From Haemonchus contortus (lineage: Eukaryota; Nematoda; Chromadorea; Rhabditida; Trichostrongylidae): DNA of 64,000 nt. The stretch covers positions 33,138,468 through 33,202,467 of the forward strand of contig LS997563.1 in NCBI GenBank assembly GCA_000469685.2, given 5' to 3'. Positions 14,001 to 26,419 of this stretch are shown here, piece after piece; the first letter of the stretch is position 1; each line of letters opens with the position of its first letter. The notes under the pieces were generated by a model that was given only the letters and a program-made list of their open reading frames with translations, did no database searches and was not told where the DNA came from. The translations under genes and the position numbers were made by a program.

Positions 14001-14339
14001 ACAAGGATATCACCGAGTAACTGAGCAAATGAACGAATAAACAATCGAACAAAGCGAGGTCAGCTGCTTATTGAATACTGATGAATACCTATGCACTGGA
14101 ACACTCCCCTCGCATTTGTGCCGGACTGACCCCTTCCTCTCGTCTTTTTCGAGAAAATTCAGCCACCATGGTTTTAAGCTTAACCGAGGCCTATAATACG
14201 AAGAATCCGATTATGCATTTTGATGCCTGTGATGCAATGGGCGATTGAGTCTCAAAAGGACATCTGCGAACGCTTCGTTCGAAAATTGTCATAAGTATGA
14301 GTCTGTGTTCGACTCTCTATGAACCTTGGCATAGCTTTG

Positions 14340-15000
14340 AATAACTTTATTTTTACATTTTTATAAAACCAGTCAGCAAGATGTTGAAAAGGATATTGTC
14401 AGCTTACGCTCCGGGTTTATCGCCTTCTCCAGAGTTTGGAAACCTGAAGATGATGGCTTCATCCCTCATTCAACAATTCAACTTCAAAAATCAGTTAACT
14501 AGATCTAATATTCCAAACCCTGGGCATCATAACCCTAAAAAACATTTAACCTACCTCCAGCAGCATTGGTCGTTCGGACGACCGCCGCTAAACTGATCCA
14601 TAGATACTTGGCGAAAGATATGATGATATGTCGTACCCCTCTCGCCGTGATATCGGAGGCGTATAAAACCCACCACTCGTCTTTCCTATTCATTTTTGGG
14701 GTCCTGACGTTGATGAAAAATGCTTGAAGTGTCTTCCGTAACAGAATCGTAATTTCAAATATCGCACCTTCATGGGATTTTGCTCGGTGAGCACCCAAAG
14801 GGGTCGCCACCCTTGCTCGATTTGAGCTCTCCAGATGTTCCTTGACCCTAACCCATAGTGGTCGCCCAATCTCCCCGAAATAATCACGTAAAATCCAAGG
14901 CTCTCTGCAAACTTTGAAGGATGGGTTGCGCCTAAAAGGCAAGTTACAAGAAACCACTCCACAAAGGGAAGCAAGGTTAAGTATACCAGCCATACCTTTC
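14340..15000 (-). mobile_element. Penelope-like 3' fragment, inverted
   Basis: On the minus strand this begins inside a GIY-YIG endonuclease (GEIGRPLWVRVKEHLESSN, then TPLGAHRAKSHEGAIFEI and KTLQAFFINVRTPKMNRKDE) and runs through the same 3' untranslated sequence found in plus orientation at 16654-17125. It lies head-on to the Penelope element that starts at about 15100. The same inverted fragment exists at 62155-62831 in duplicon B, so it predates the duplication. The reading frame is damaged. Confidence 0.8.
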
Positions 15001-15099
15001 CCTCCCCCGTTTTTCAAACCACAAGACCCTAACGTAGCAGTAGATATCTAGTTCCACCTTTTGGCAACTTCGCTATTTAGCATACTCAGGCGTAACACT

Positions 15100-17125
15100 C
15101 ATACGCGGCTTGCAACAAATCTAACCACCGTACAAAAACAGAACTCAGGAGTCTAGCAACCAGCAACAAGTTATCAAAATAACGGACAGCGATAAGGGAG
15201 GGGAGTCTGTGGTGCTGCCTCGAAAACTAGATCGTGCAATAACACGTCTGCAGAGGGCGCGACTCTTTACAGACCGTCTTCTTTGGAAGAGTTTAATAAG
15301 CAACGTCGCCTTAACAGGGTATGGAATGATACAGTGCGAACTCTGCAAATATCTGAAACGGTAAATACACGTTTGAAATGAGACCTCCCTACCTGCCCGG
15401 TTCTCTACACACTCATCAAAACTCATAACCTTTCCCATGCCTCCTTATCATCGAGCAATCCAGCTAACTACCGGGTACAGCCAATGATAAGCCGTTTAGG
15501 GGGTCCTACAAACAGGATTTCATGGCTGCTAAATCTGGTCGTAGAAGAGAAGCTACATAATATTCCTGCACACCTCACCAATACTAATATGTTCCTCGAC
15601 CGGTTGCGGGGGCCAGACTAAGACACAATTACGTCACGGAATCCTTCAGTGTTACATCCCTTTACACCAACGTTAGAATAAGCATGCTGTGGGGCCACTA
15701 TGGAAACGCTCAACGAATATGAACCATCGGTAAACACCTATGGCCTTTCCATCACCCAGATAATGGTTCTGATGAAAGAACGTCTCGAGTGCTCTGTTTT
15801 CAAGTGGTCCGGGCAATATTACAGGCTGGTCAGGGGACTGGCCATGGGGCAACGGCTAGCACCCGTACTAGCCATAGCTTAATCGCCGGCCTGTTGTGTA
15901 CTGCCGCTACATAGACGACTGTTCTGTCGTCTGTTCTACGGAAGAGGAAAAGGACATGTATAACCTGCTCAACAGACAAGCAGAAAACATCAAATTTACA
16001 CGTGAGAAACAAAAAACTGATTGGCTCCCTTTCCTTGATACACAATTCAGGCTTGGAGGTGTTTTTACCGTACCAAATAATATCGAAAATCCGGCGATTC
16101 CCTTCAAGCAAAGCGAGCTATCACATGTAATATGTTTAAAACGTCTATATTGGTGTCATCCGGCAAGTAGGAGAGAACTGACTCAATGAAGCTTGCAAGA
16201 AAGATCGCACTTCCTAACTATTATCCTCTGGCTCCTCAAAACAGCTATGGATCATATAAAAAGGAACAGCGTGTCCGCGCCACCGATACTTCGACTGAAG
16301 TAGCGTTTTGAATCCCCTATATTAGTGATGCTATGAGCACTGAAATAAAGCTGCACAGGTAGGGCCTAAAGAACATGGTACGTGTGGTCGAGAATCCACC
16401 TGAAAATAAGCAACGGCTGGTCTATAACCGCTCCTACGATCTGGCATCCGGTTGCGTGCTCCGCCTCAATGGACAGGAGGTTGACAGCGCTACAGCAGGC
16501 GTGATCTACCTGATCCCATGCAATCTATGCGAACATGAATATATTGGGGAGACTGGGCGACCTCTATGCGTTAGGGCCAAGGAACATCTGGAGGGCTTAA
16601 ACCAAGCAAGGGCGGAGACCCCCCTTAGGTGCTTACTGAGTAGAGTCCCATGAACGTGCGATATTTGAAATTATAATTAGGGTTCTGTTGAGAGAACCCC
16701 TCTTTTCGGCGCGGAAGTCTCTTGAAGCCTTTTTATCAATGTGGTCCCCCAAAATGGACGAGTGCCTAGCCGTAGCTTGTGAGCTCGTGCCTTTTTGAAC
16801 TCTGTGGGTTTTATACGCCTCCGGTATCACAGCGAGAGGGATAGAGCATATCATCTGAAGTTTCCTCGTAGTACCTATGGGTCAGTTTGGCGGCGGTCGT
16901 CCTGTTGTGCTGTAGCTGGGCTAAATGTTTTTAGGGTTTTCAGCCCATTTGGAAACATTAGGTAAACTTAACCGTTTTTTGAAGTTGAATCGTTGAATGA
17001 GGGACGGATAGCGATTAACTTCAGATTTCCAAACTCTGAAGAAGGCGATAACGCCGAAGCGTAAGTTGATAAGAGCCTGTTCGACATTATGGCGACTGGT
17101 TTTATGAAAAAGGTAAGTATAGAAT
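15100..17125 (+). mobile_element. Penelope-like element 2, decayed (RT plus GIY-YIG)
   Basis: The N-terminal part carries SDKGG and VVLP-type residues (about 15188-15220) and the NYRVQPMISRLGGPTNRISW stretch (about 15470). RT pieces follow: RGLAMGQRLAPVLAIA (about 15832-15882) and CRYIDDCSVV with the YxDD catalytic motif (about 15900-15930). The endonuclease shows HEYIGETGRPLCVRAKEHLE (16534-16593). Stops and frameshifts occur near 15620, 15880, 16190 and 16650. The 3' untranslated part ends near gactggttttat (17095-17107). The EN+ PLE assignment rests on YxDD RT plus GIY-YIG in this order. Duplicon B lacks this element beyond the inverted tail. Confidence 0.82.
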
Positions 17126-17467
17126 TCCTTCAGCAACTTCTTCTGTTTATAGTTTTGGTGAAACACAAACAGAAACGAAGACCAATGCGTCCATTCTCTT
17201 GGCTCTTGCGAAGACATAGCATTTTTTTAGTTCTCTTACCTTTCCTTAGCACGAGTTCAGGAGTATTTCATAAGTCTTTCAGGACAATTCTTCTTCTGTG
17301 AATTACGAGTTACCATATGCCACTCAAAATTAGTCTTATGCGGTAAAAAATCACAACAGTGTTGAGAACGTGGTAGCAGACGGTCGCAATGGCATTTATA
17401 TGCTAATTTCATCGATAGATTGACTAGCTCAAACTGATCAGCATACCTTCGAGTAGTTTGTTCACTT

Positions 17468-17645
17468 CCAGCCAGACTAGTACCAATTGATTGAGAGAAG
17501 AAGAGGCTTGCTTGGCATGGTGGGCTCGACTCGAGATCCGATTTTCGTTTGATGCAACCTTCAAACAAAAATCGAATTTCGAGTCGAGCCCGCCATGCTA
17601 AGCAAGCCTTTTGTTCTCTCAATCATTTGGTACTAGTCTGACTGG
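17468..17645. repeat. 178-bp foldback (inverted repeat)
   Basis: Two arms of about 85 bp face each other around a short loop (tgcaacct, about 17554-17561). The outer ends pair ccagccagactagtacc (from 17468) with ggtactagtctgactgg (to 17645). The inner arms pair ggcttgctt, catggtgggctcgactcgag and cgattttcgtttga with their complements, with about ten mismatches. This may be a small MITE, but no target duplication is clear. Confidence 0.8.
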
Positions 17646-18090
17646 TAGTGGGATCCGAAGTGGATAAAGTGGATCAGTGATTCGATGCCAGATCGAAAAT
17701 GGATAATCCTGACATAACAATTTTTTTTAGCCTGAAGAAGAGGCAGGAGCATAAACTTAAATGGCCATGCCAGAGATAATCACTTCACGAGATATTTGAT
17801 CCCTTCCACTACCTGGTCCTTTATCTCGTCGGAATAATTAAGCTGATTGGTGTACAGAAGATTTGAGCACATCTTTAGGGTTGTTGCGGGATGAATTCTA
17901 AGCTTAGGAAGTGGAGTATGTCCTGGAAATGCCTCTTTGAAAACAATCCGACCTACATTTTCCACTCACACAATCACGAATTCAATATGCTTGTATTACT
18001 ACCATCCTCCTACCTCCTACACATATTAGGTCGTTCAAAATGTTTCCACCGTAAGTTTCGAACTCTGATTCTAGGCTTCATACACGGTCC

Positions 18091-18330
18091 TACTTGTCAT
18101 AAACATCTAATTATATCCTTAACTAAGAGCACTCATCGACCCCTAGGGGCCAAGAAAGTGGGTGTTGCCTATAAAATCCCACATATATGAATCTCATCAA
18201 CTAGAAGACATCTACTTGTCATAAACATCTAATTATATCCTTAACTAAGAGCACTCTTCGACCCCTAGGGGCCAAGAAAGTGGGTGTTGCCTATAAAATC
18301 CCACATATATGAATCTCATCAACTAGAAGA
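18091..18330 (+). repeat. 122-bp tandem duplication
   Basis: The block starting tacttgtcataaacatc at 18091 recurs at 18213 with only one visible mismatch (cat versus ctt in the agcactc-tcgacc segment). Near-identity points to a recent event or an assembly artefact. Each unit contains the palindrome cccctagggg. Confidence 0.93.
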
Positions 18331-19028
18331 GTGTTGTTGGCGGCTAATTTGGTTTGCTCAGGCTCTAACTTTACCAAACTACGCCTTCCGAGGGATTTAT
18401 GAAATCAAAATTCATAGGGGAAGTTCGAACGTGATGGAAACCTATTGGAATTTTATTCTAGTTCCTATTTCTCGCAGGCTCTGGGAGGTTACCTAAAGGA
18501 AGAGAAACGTAGTTACGCTTTTCTACGCCATTGCGTGCGAAGATTACATTTCGTTCTATTTCGGTCGCATACAGCCTAAGTAGTGCCGAGAGAGCGAAAG
18601 GCCATGGAATGCGTCAATCGGGCTCCATGACAGAACTGGAAACAACCACTTAGGGCATTACAGCATGCAGATGGTACAATCTCAGAAAATTTGGATCTGC
18701 TTCAGATTACTCTACACAGTTGATACTTTTATACGCTTTATATTCGGCTAAATTTTCCTCCAGTCTATACTCGAAAACAGGATGCCGTTCTGATCGTTTC
18801 GTTCTCTTTCTAGCCATACTTTCACTAATTTTAAACGGAGAAGCCGAAGATTTTCTAAACTTTTTTCGGAACTAAACGCAGAAGCCGAACGGCGAGCTAT
18901 ATTCGAACAGTGTTTGCAAAGCTGTAGTGAGATCCAAACCCATGCCACAATTGTATGGCTCGCTACAAAGCATATGGATGCCTTTTGAAAAAGGAATAGA
19001 TAGGCTTTTTCTGTGAGAGTATAGTTCG

Positions 19029-19479
19029 CTAAGTGTGTCTGTTGGTTTGTCGGTGTTTGTGTGTTTGTGTGTGTGTTGGTGTGTGTGTGTCTAACCTTAA
19101 ATTCATAAATTCTGTCCTCGTTCTAGAACTCTCAAACTTGGTAGGGGTTCGGGGGACAGGTTGGAAACACTTATAGTTGGTGGCACGACCGGATTTCGCC
19201 CACAGGGGTGAGTTGTGCGCTATACAAATTTTGTGCCGCAAATTCACATCTCCTGTTTACGTGGACCTAGAGTGTTCAAACTTGGCAGGAGATGGGGGCA
19301 GGATAGGAACATGTGTGATGGGTGGCAGGACCAGACTCCGTCCACAAGGGGCGAGTTTTGCGCCGAAACTGTCAATCGGGCCCTAAGGCACTCAAACTTG
19401 GTAGGAGGCAGGCGGCAGTATGGGAACACTTATGGTGAATAGTAGGGCCCCCAAAGGACGGAGTTTCCGCGAAATAAAG
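19029..19479 (+). repeat. 145-bp-unit repeat family, copy A, left part
   Basis: Starts with the family signature ttcgctaagtgtgtctgttg and a GT-rich tract (19036-19092). Degenerate tandem units follow with the recurring phrases cctagagtgttcaaacttgg, gcaggaccagactccg and cataactcctg. Related copies are at 24206-26002 (inverted), 26420-27210 and 37800-38790 (inverted). The copy is cut by a Penelope-like element at 19488 and resumes at 21344. Confidence 0.75.
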
Positions 19480-19487
19480 ATCTGAGT

Positions 19488-21335
19488 TTTTTTTTGACTC
19501 ATAAGTTGTCCAAGGGAGCTGAAAAGTCAGTTAATGCTAGTAATTATAAAAACAGGCCCATCATCAGCTGTGTAGGAGGACCAACGGGCCGGATTTCCTG
19601 GTTCCTCAACAAAATTGTTGGTCAACTACTCCGATACGTACCCTCGCACCTGCCTAACACCAACGAATTTCTTGATCGCATGCGTTCATGTAGGCTTCAA
19701 GAAAACTGCGCAGTAGAGTCGTTTGATGTAACTGCGCTTTATACGAACGTCAACAATGAAGAAGCTCTCCAAGCGGTCTCAGAGATGCTGGATGAGCATG
19801 AAGCAGAAATTGTGACGTTCGGATTGAGCAAGTTTCACATAATGGCTCTGATCGAGGAGTGCCTTAACTGTAATATCTTCGAGTGGAGCGGGCAGTACTT
19901 CTCCCGAAAGCGAGGACTTACTATGGGTCAGCGGCTAGCACCGGTCTTAGCTATCTGCCTCATGAGCAGGATAGAAAGGCCAGTTATAGCGCGCATGCCC
20001 ATTATGTACTGTCGGTACATCGATGACTGCTGCGTAATAACATCAACGCAACAAGAGATGGATGTATTGTTTGACATCCTCAACCGACAGTCACAGCATA
20101 ACAGGTTCACGAGAGAAGTTCCGCACGAAGGTTGGCTTCCTCATCTGAACGCGCAGACAAAGATCTCAGGTGGAAGGTATCATGTGAAGTGGTATCGGAA
20201 GAACAGCTTGAAGAACATCTCACTCCATACTAACCATAAGTCTGCTCACCCTGAAGCTGTGAAACGTGCAGTAGTTCGTAACATATACAGAACGGCTACA
20301 GGAGTGTGTACAGGCGAGGTGGAACGAGAGGAGTCACGTAAGCTAGCATGCGAGATCGCAAACTTGAATGGCTATGGGACACAACACAGATGGTCAGGCT
20401 CAAAAGCGCATTCGCTGAGAAACCGTGAGAATGTGATGCATCTCCGGCTTCCATTTATATCGGATATAGTTAGCGCAGAAGTTCGACAATGCATTGCTCG
20501 AGCGGATTTGGCTAATGATGTTGTCCTGGTAAACCTACCGAGGGACAATATTAAATGCCACCTTATCCGCAATAGACTTCATAATCGTGCATATTCTACG
20601 AATAACTGTGTAATTTGTCCGTTTGGAAAGGACGGGGATTGCACACAACGAGGGACGGTGTACCAAGTTCAGTGTTCAGTCTGTGACGGAATATATATTG
20701 GTGAGACGGGAAGGATGTCAGGCATACGTGTCAAAGAACATCTAGCAGGCAAAAGGCGCGGGAGCCTGTTTACGCCACTTGGGAGGCATCGAGTAGAAGT
20801 ACACCAAGGCAATGATTTTGATATCAAATGCAAAATCCTAGCCTACGAGAATGAGATCGGTGCTAGAAAGATTCTGGAAGCGTTCCACATCCACGAGAGA
20901 AATCCTGAGCTGAACAACCGAAATGAGTGCACTGCCATAACAAGCGAATTTCTGCCGTTCATTTCTTTTTGTGGGCTTTGAGAACACCGCGCAACTCTTA
21001 TCCAACTACCGTCAATGGTGTATCTCATTGGTCCCTGTTTGTTCACGAAGTAGAGTAGGACGACAACGTTGGTGGAACCGCAGAAGATTGGTTTCTCGAT
21101 TGGGATCCTTTAGTGTTCAAGTTTCTGGGAGCTGTTGCAACTGGGCTAGCGCGCTTGGGCGCTTGGTCGGGTAAGCCACAGATCAGGAGCTCCGAACTGC
21201 TTCCAGGTCCTGAAGACGACGATTTGTCGAAACGTCGACCAATAAAGCGGTTTCTGCCTTAACAGACCTGTACGGCAAAACATTAAAAAACATTATAAAA
21301 TATGCCCAGGTTTCAAGAAGACCGAACATGGAAAT
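19488..21335 (+). mobile_element. Penelope-like element 1 (5'-truncated)
   Basis: The insertion is delimited by an 8-bp direct repeat, atctgagt, at 19480-19487 and 21336-21343. The host repeat reads through uninterrupted in its relative at about 26630-26660. The element consists of the 3' two thirds of a PLE open frame plus a 3' untranslated region (20982-21335). That 3' sequence is shared with 32532-32890 (inverted) and with 33156-33319 plus 34460-34605. Confidence 0.8.
19494..20981 (+). CDS. Penelope-like reverse transcriptase with GIY-YIG endonuclease
   Basis: An open frame of 495 codons with no internal stop, entering from the 5' truncation without a convincing ATG. The RT part shows RPIISCVGGPTGRISWFLNK, AVESFDVTALYTNV (about residues 78-91), RGLTMGQRLAPVLAICL (about 143-159) and the catalytic YIDD (20016-20027). 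A linker with a Cys-rich patch (NCVICPFGKDGDC) leads to the C-terminal GIY-YIG nuclease (GIYIGETGR near 20687-20713, then RVKEHLAG, TPLGRHRVEVH and the Glu of ARKILEAFHIHERNPELNNR). PLE proteins copy RNA at the insertion site using this nuclease. The N-terminal 200 or more residues usual for the family are absent, so this copy is probably inactive though open. Confidence 0.88.
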   Translation: MTHKLSKGAEKSVNASNYKNRPIISCVGGPTGRISWFLNKIVGQLLRYVPSHLPNTNEFLDRMRSCRLQENCAVESFDVTALYTNVNNEEALQAVSEMLDEHEAEIVTFGLSKFHIMALIEECLNCNIFEWSGQYFSRKRGLTMGQRLAPVLAICLMSRIERPVIARMPIMYCRYIDDCCVITSTQQEMDVLFDILNRQSQHNRFTREVPHEGWLPHLNAQTKISGGRYHVKWYRKNSLKNISLHTNHKSAHPEAVKRAVVRNIYRTATGVCTGEVEREESRKLACEIANLNGYGTQHRWSGSKAHSLRNRENVMHLRLPFISDIVSAEVRQCIARADLANDVVLVNLPRDNIKCHLIRNRLHNRAYSTNNCVICPFGKDGDCTQRGTVYQVQCSVCDGIYIGETGRMSGIRVKEHLAGKRRGSLFTPLGRHRVEVHQGNDFDIKCKILAYENEIGARKILEAFHIHERNPELNNRNECTAITSEFLPFISFCGL

Positions 21336-21343
21336 ATCTGAGT

Positions 21344-21693
21344 GTAAATTCATAACTCCTGATCCCGTGGACTTGGAGAGCAAAATCAATAGGAGGCAGG
21401 ATGGGAACACTGACAATAGGAGAGGCCTCAGAGAAGAAGATCCACTCACTAAGTGAATGCTAGCACCTTTGTTATTTCCGATCTAGCTTTAACTTTCTGA
21501 TATGTTTCATTGGACAAGAAGGATAAGTGGAGTGATCATAAGGAAATGAATTTGGTTCAGTTCTCGCTATTAGATTACACCGCGACCTACAAAGTTTGCG
21601 ATAAAGTGAAAGACGGTTTCTTTTTGCTTTGATATCGTTCGAGGCAAAACTTATCCGACCCCTAATAATGTTGGATTCACATTTATTAATGTT
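21344..21693 (+). repeat. 145-bp-unit repeat family, copy A, middle part
   Basis: Continuation of the copy begun at 19029 (cataactcctgatcccgtgg, gatatgtttcattgg, aaaacttatccgacc). The same order is found at 26650-27075 and, inverted, at 24640-25020. It is interrupted by LINE 2 after attaatgtt (21685-21693) and resumes at 24164 with tttgaaggcatttta. Confidence 0.75.
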
Positions 21694-24154
21694 ACTTATA
21701 CTTATGCTTATACGGCTCGTCTTCACTCAAGTGCGAGCACCAGCAACAAACCATTCGCTTCTGTCTTTCGCGATCGCCATCCTCGGTACATTCGGGATTC
21801 GACGAAGACGGCGATGTGAGGAGTCGTTCAGCTGCTGTCGCAGCTGTTTCACGTGATCGACAAGCATATCCCCCCATCTCGCAGCAGGCCCACCCTTAGA
21901 TCGTGTAAATCCTATGGGAGCCCAGTCGACTGTTCTTCTTGTCCATCTGTCATCATCTCTTCTCATTATATGACCGGCCCACCGAAATTTTGCGTTCTTC
22001 ATGTATTCCACCGGATCGCGGAGTCGAGACATTCTGCGCATATCGGAGCTGCGGAGTCCGGCTCGATATTGCGTGAGTCGGTCGAACCTCAAAAGACATC
22101 GCTCGAGCGCTCTGTGACTTGTATTCAAAGCCTTTGACGTGGATGCGCTGGTCACCCAAGTCTCCGAACCGTAACAGAGCGCAGTCAGAACTGTGGAATC
22201 GAACAGATTAGCACGACGTACCGGGTCAGGCAGGTGGTTGGTGACCTCTTTCAGAGGTCTGAATGCTGCCCACGCTGCTTTCTGCCATCTTACCAGTTCT
22301 TCTCTCATGTCGTTGTCCATATTCATGGAACGCCCGAGATAAACGTATGACGAGGTCTCCTTGATGGGTGTACCATCGATCTTAATTTGACCTACGTCGG
22401 CCCAAGCATTCTTCATGAACTTTGTCTTTGTTTGGTTGATCCGCAGCCCTACCTTCTTTCCTGCTTTATTAAGCTCAGCAAGCATGGTCTCTGCTTCCGC
22501 AATGCTGCTTGAAAAGAGAACGATGCCGTCCGCAAAGCGGAGATTTGAGAGGAACCGTCCGTCCACACGAATACCCTTTTCGTCCCAGTCGAGCGACTTC
22601 ATAACCCACTGCAGCGCGGCTGTGAATAGCTTCGGCGAAATAGTGTCGCCTTGTCTCACACCCTTCCCTATGGGAATGGGGAGAGGTCGTTGGAACAGCT
22701 TCACCGTCGCGCTACAACGACTGCTGCAGTCAGCTAGTGTTCTTATGTAGGGAGGGTCCACTCCTTGATCGACCAGTGCTGACAGGATCGCATTCGTTTC
22801 GACGCTGTCAAAAGCTTTTTCATAGTTGACAAAGGTAAGGACAAGAGGCATTCGGAATTCTCGACACACTTCGATGACCATTGCGACCGCTTGGATATGG
22901 TCTAAGCAGCTGAATCCCTTCCGGAATCCGGCCTGCTCTACAGGTTGAGCTTCATCCAGCGTTCGCGATATGCGGGCCAGAATGATCTTCGTAAACAGCT
23001 TGTAAAGCACACTTAACAAGCTTATTGGGGCGGTAATTGCGAAGATCATCCCGGTCTCCCTTCTTGTGAAGAATGACCATCCGCGAGTTCCTCCACTGGT
23101 CGGAAATCTTCTCCTTCTGGAGGTAGGATGTCATGTGTGCTGCGAGAAGCGCATGAAGTTCGTAGCCTCCTGCACGGAGTAAGTCGGCTGAGATCTTGTC
23201 GGGGCCTGGAGTTGTGCCCCTTTCCATGCTCGCAATCGCAACTCTCACCTCCGAAGGAAGAATCCGAGGTGCTGTTCCGCCAGTGGGGATTTTAGGTTTT
23301 CGCACGTGTGCAGTGGATCGGTAGAGTTTGGTGTAAAACCTCCGTGTAACTTCCTCCATCTCAAATCTCGATGTTGTGAGTGTTCCGTCCTCCTTCTTCA
23401 AGCACGAAAGTGGAGTACTGTGGTCCTGAAGATCCCGATGGCATTTTCTCAGACTAGTTCTGTTCAGTGCTGCCTCCAGTAGTCTCCTCTCCCTGTATAG
23501 CTGAAGGTCTCGCCGCACCGCTTCTCTGCAGCTAATATTCGCTTGCAGCCTTTCGACATGTGCGGCGTTCTGGTCAAGCATCAAGCTTCTTCTTGTTCTG
23601 AGAAGATCCTTCGTCGCATCTGAAATGCGAGCGGAGGTATCCACTCGCGGAAGCTTAGCCTGTTCAGCACAAGTGAGAAGACCCCGGACCAGCGCGTCGT
23701 AGTCTTCGGTCATCCAGGACCTGCCAGTCATATCGGGATAGGACGTCGTTCAGAACATCTCCGTCGTATACAACATGCTTCGAGCTCTTCGCGCAATGTT
23801 GAGAGATCTTTTCCAGTTTGCACTGCAAAAAGATGGTACCACACCAACATCTAGTAAGCACCACTTTCTGTTTGTTAATATGTGGTCGAGTTCAGCATGA
23901 GTTGTACCATTTGGAGACTCCCATGTCCAGCGGCGATGTTCCTTCTTCTGGAAGGAAGAATTTCCATGGAAGAGTCGAGCCGCGGACAGGAGTCCCGCTA
24001 GGCGGTTTCCGTTCTCGTTCCTGTCCCCCATTCCGAACTTTTCAATCCTGAACTCCTCTTCTTGTGCTTCGCCAAGCCTAGCGTTGAAGTCTCCAACAAC
24101 GAATTTGTAGAAGGACTTTTCATTGTGGATGATTTCCTCAAGTGTTAATGTTAG
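21694..24154 (-). mobile_element. 5'-truncated LINE 2 inserted in repeat copy A
   Basis: Flanked by a 9-bp direct repeat, attaatgtt, at 21685-21693 and 24155-24163. The interrupted repeat lines up again with its inverted relative at about 24630-24690. The minus-strand 3' end is a short imperfect tail (ataagcataagtataagt, about 21695-21712). The 5' end lies inside the endonuclease domain, a typical LINE 5' truncation. Confidence 0.85.
21727..24154 (-). pseudogene. LINE 2 endonuclease-reverse transcriptase relic
   Basis: From the right edge on the minus strand: endonuclease residues [14 protein letters not shown] (GDFN motif), [17 protein letters not shown] and [20 protein letters not shown]. 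Sequence around the usual SDH motif is then lost, with a frameshift near 23810. The RT follows with GTTPGPDKISADLLRAGG, ILHKKGD, NYRP (frameshift near 23035), AGFRKGFSCLDHIQAV, NYEKAFDSVE, GVRQGDTISPKLF and LRFADGIVLFS. The catalytic FADD is FADG (about 22522-22536). The C-terminal RWAGHIMRRDDDRWTRR stretch ends with a stop at 21727. The element is an RTE-like non-LTR type judged by motifs, and is dead through truncation, frameshifts and the Asp-to-Gly change. Confidence 0.87.
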
Positions 24155-24205
24155 ATTAATGTTTCCATAAAAAATAGAGCTATACTTTTGAAGGCATTTT
24201 ATATT

Positions 24206-26002
<1,797 letters not shown>

Positions 26003-26419
26003 TTTGAATATAATATATTAATTTTGACTGTCTACAACAAAGTCTTGATTTTACCTATAACACTTCCAAGCGCAACCATCTCCAACATCTTCACCATGTG
26101 GGTACAGATCTGGCATGTGTACTGCTTTTGATCATGATGCTAGAAAATTCTCCATGTGTTCATAATACGAGTACCAAGGGAATTTTCTAGAATCATGCTT
26201 TTGGTCATGATCCTAGAGAACTCCGATACTAGGTTTATAGCTTCTACAATCTTAGTACCGAAGGAACTTATAAGGTACTTTGAAATTGCCATGAAACGAC
26301 TTTACCATCATCCCAATCCTTTTGGGCGAATTCAACTTTGACGCTATCTTTTAGTTGTTAAGATTGAGTGACTTTCTTGATACTTAGGAAGTGAAGTTCA
26401 GAGAACTATCCACACTTTA
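26003..26419. other. No gene recognised
   Basis: AT-rich spacer between two copies of the 145-bp-unit family. It holds a short inverted repeat (catgatgctagaaaattc at 26133-26150 against gaattttctagaatcatg at 26180-26197) and nothing else of note. Confidence 0.5.

Larger units (their letters stand above)
4595..14339. other. Duplicon A interior, no gene recognised
   Basis: No convincing open gene is seen. Open frames are short and interrupted, and they do not keep the same frame in duplicon B. The sequence is AT-rich with scattered possible splice sites, for example a minus-strand segment around 7220-7400 bounded by an attacag acceptor and a cctgtaagc donor. The matching segment in B (about 52595-52770) has frame-changing indels. 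One possible PAN-domain exon relic is listed separately. Confidence 0.5.
162..15000 (+). repeat. Segmental duplicon copy A
   Basis: This stretch aligns in order with 48650-62831. Shared landmarks include the block beginning gtggcttatggctctag (about 165 and 48653), a poly-G run followed by ttgactcat (5561 and 50868), the gacgccctcgcatcag-type block (6830 and 52185), and an inverted Penelope 3' fragment at the right end. Homology becomes visible at about 162 and stops at 15000 after ccatacctttc. Copy A differs by a 3.08-kb LINE insertion, by lacking the two mariners of copy B, and by about 270 bp at 10460-10725 that copy B lacks. Many small indels and substitutions separate the copies, so the duplication is not recent. 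Orientation is direct. Confidence 0.9.
17126..19028. other. Intergenic, no gene recognised
   Basis: Only a foldback at 17468-17645 and a 122-bp tandem duplication at 18091-18330 stand out. No supported coding segment is seen. Confidence 0.5.

Noticed and set aside
26133..26197. Short inverted repeat catgat-ctagaaaattc
   Set aside because: Only about 18 bp per arm in AT-rich DNA, with no flank duplication; too weak to call an element.
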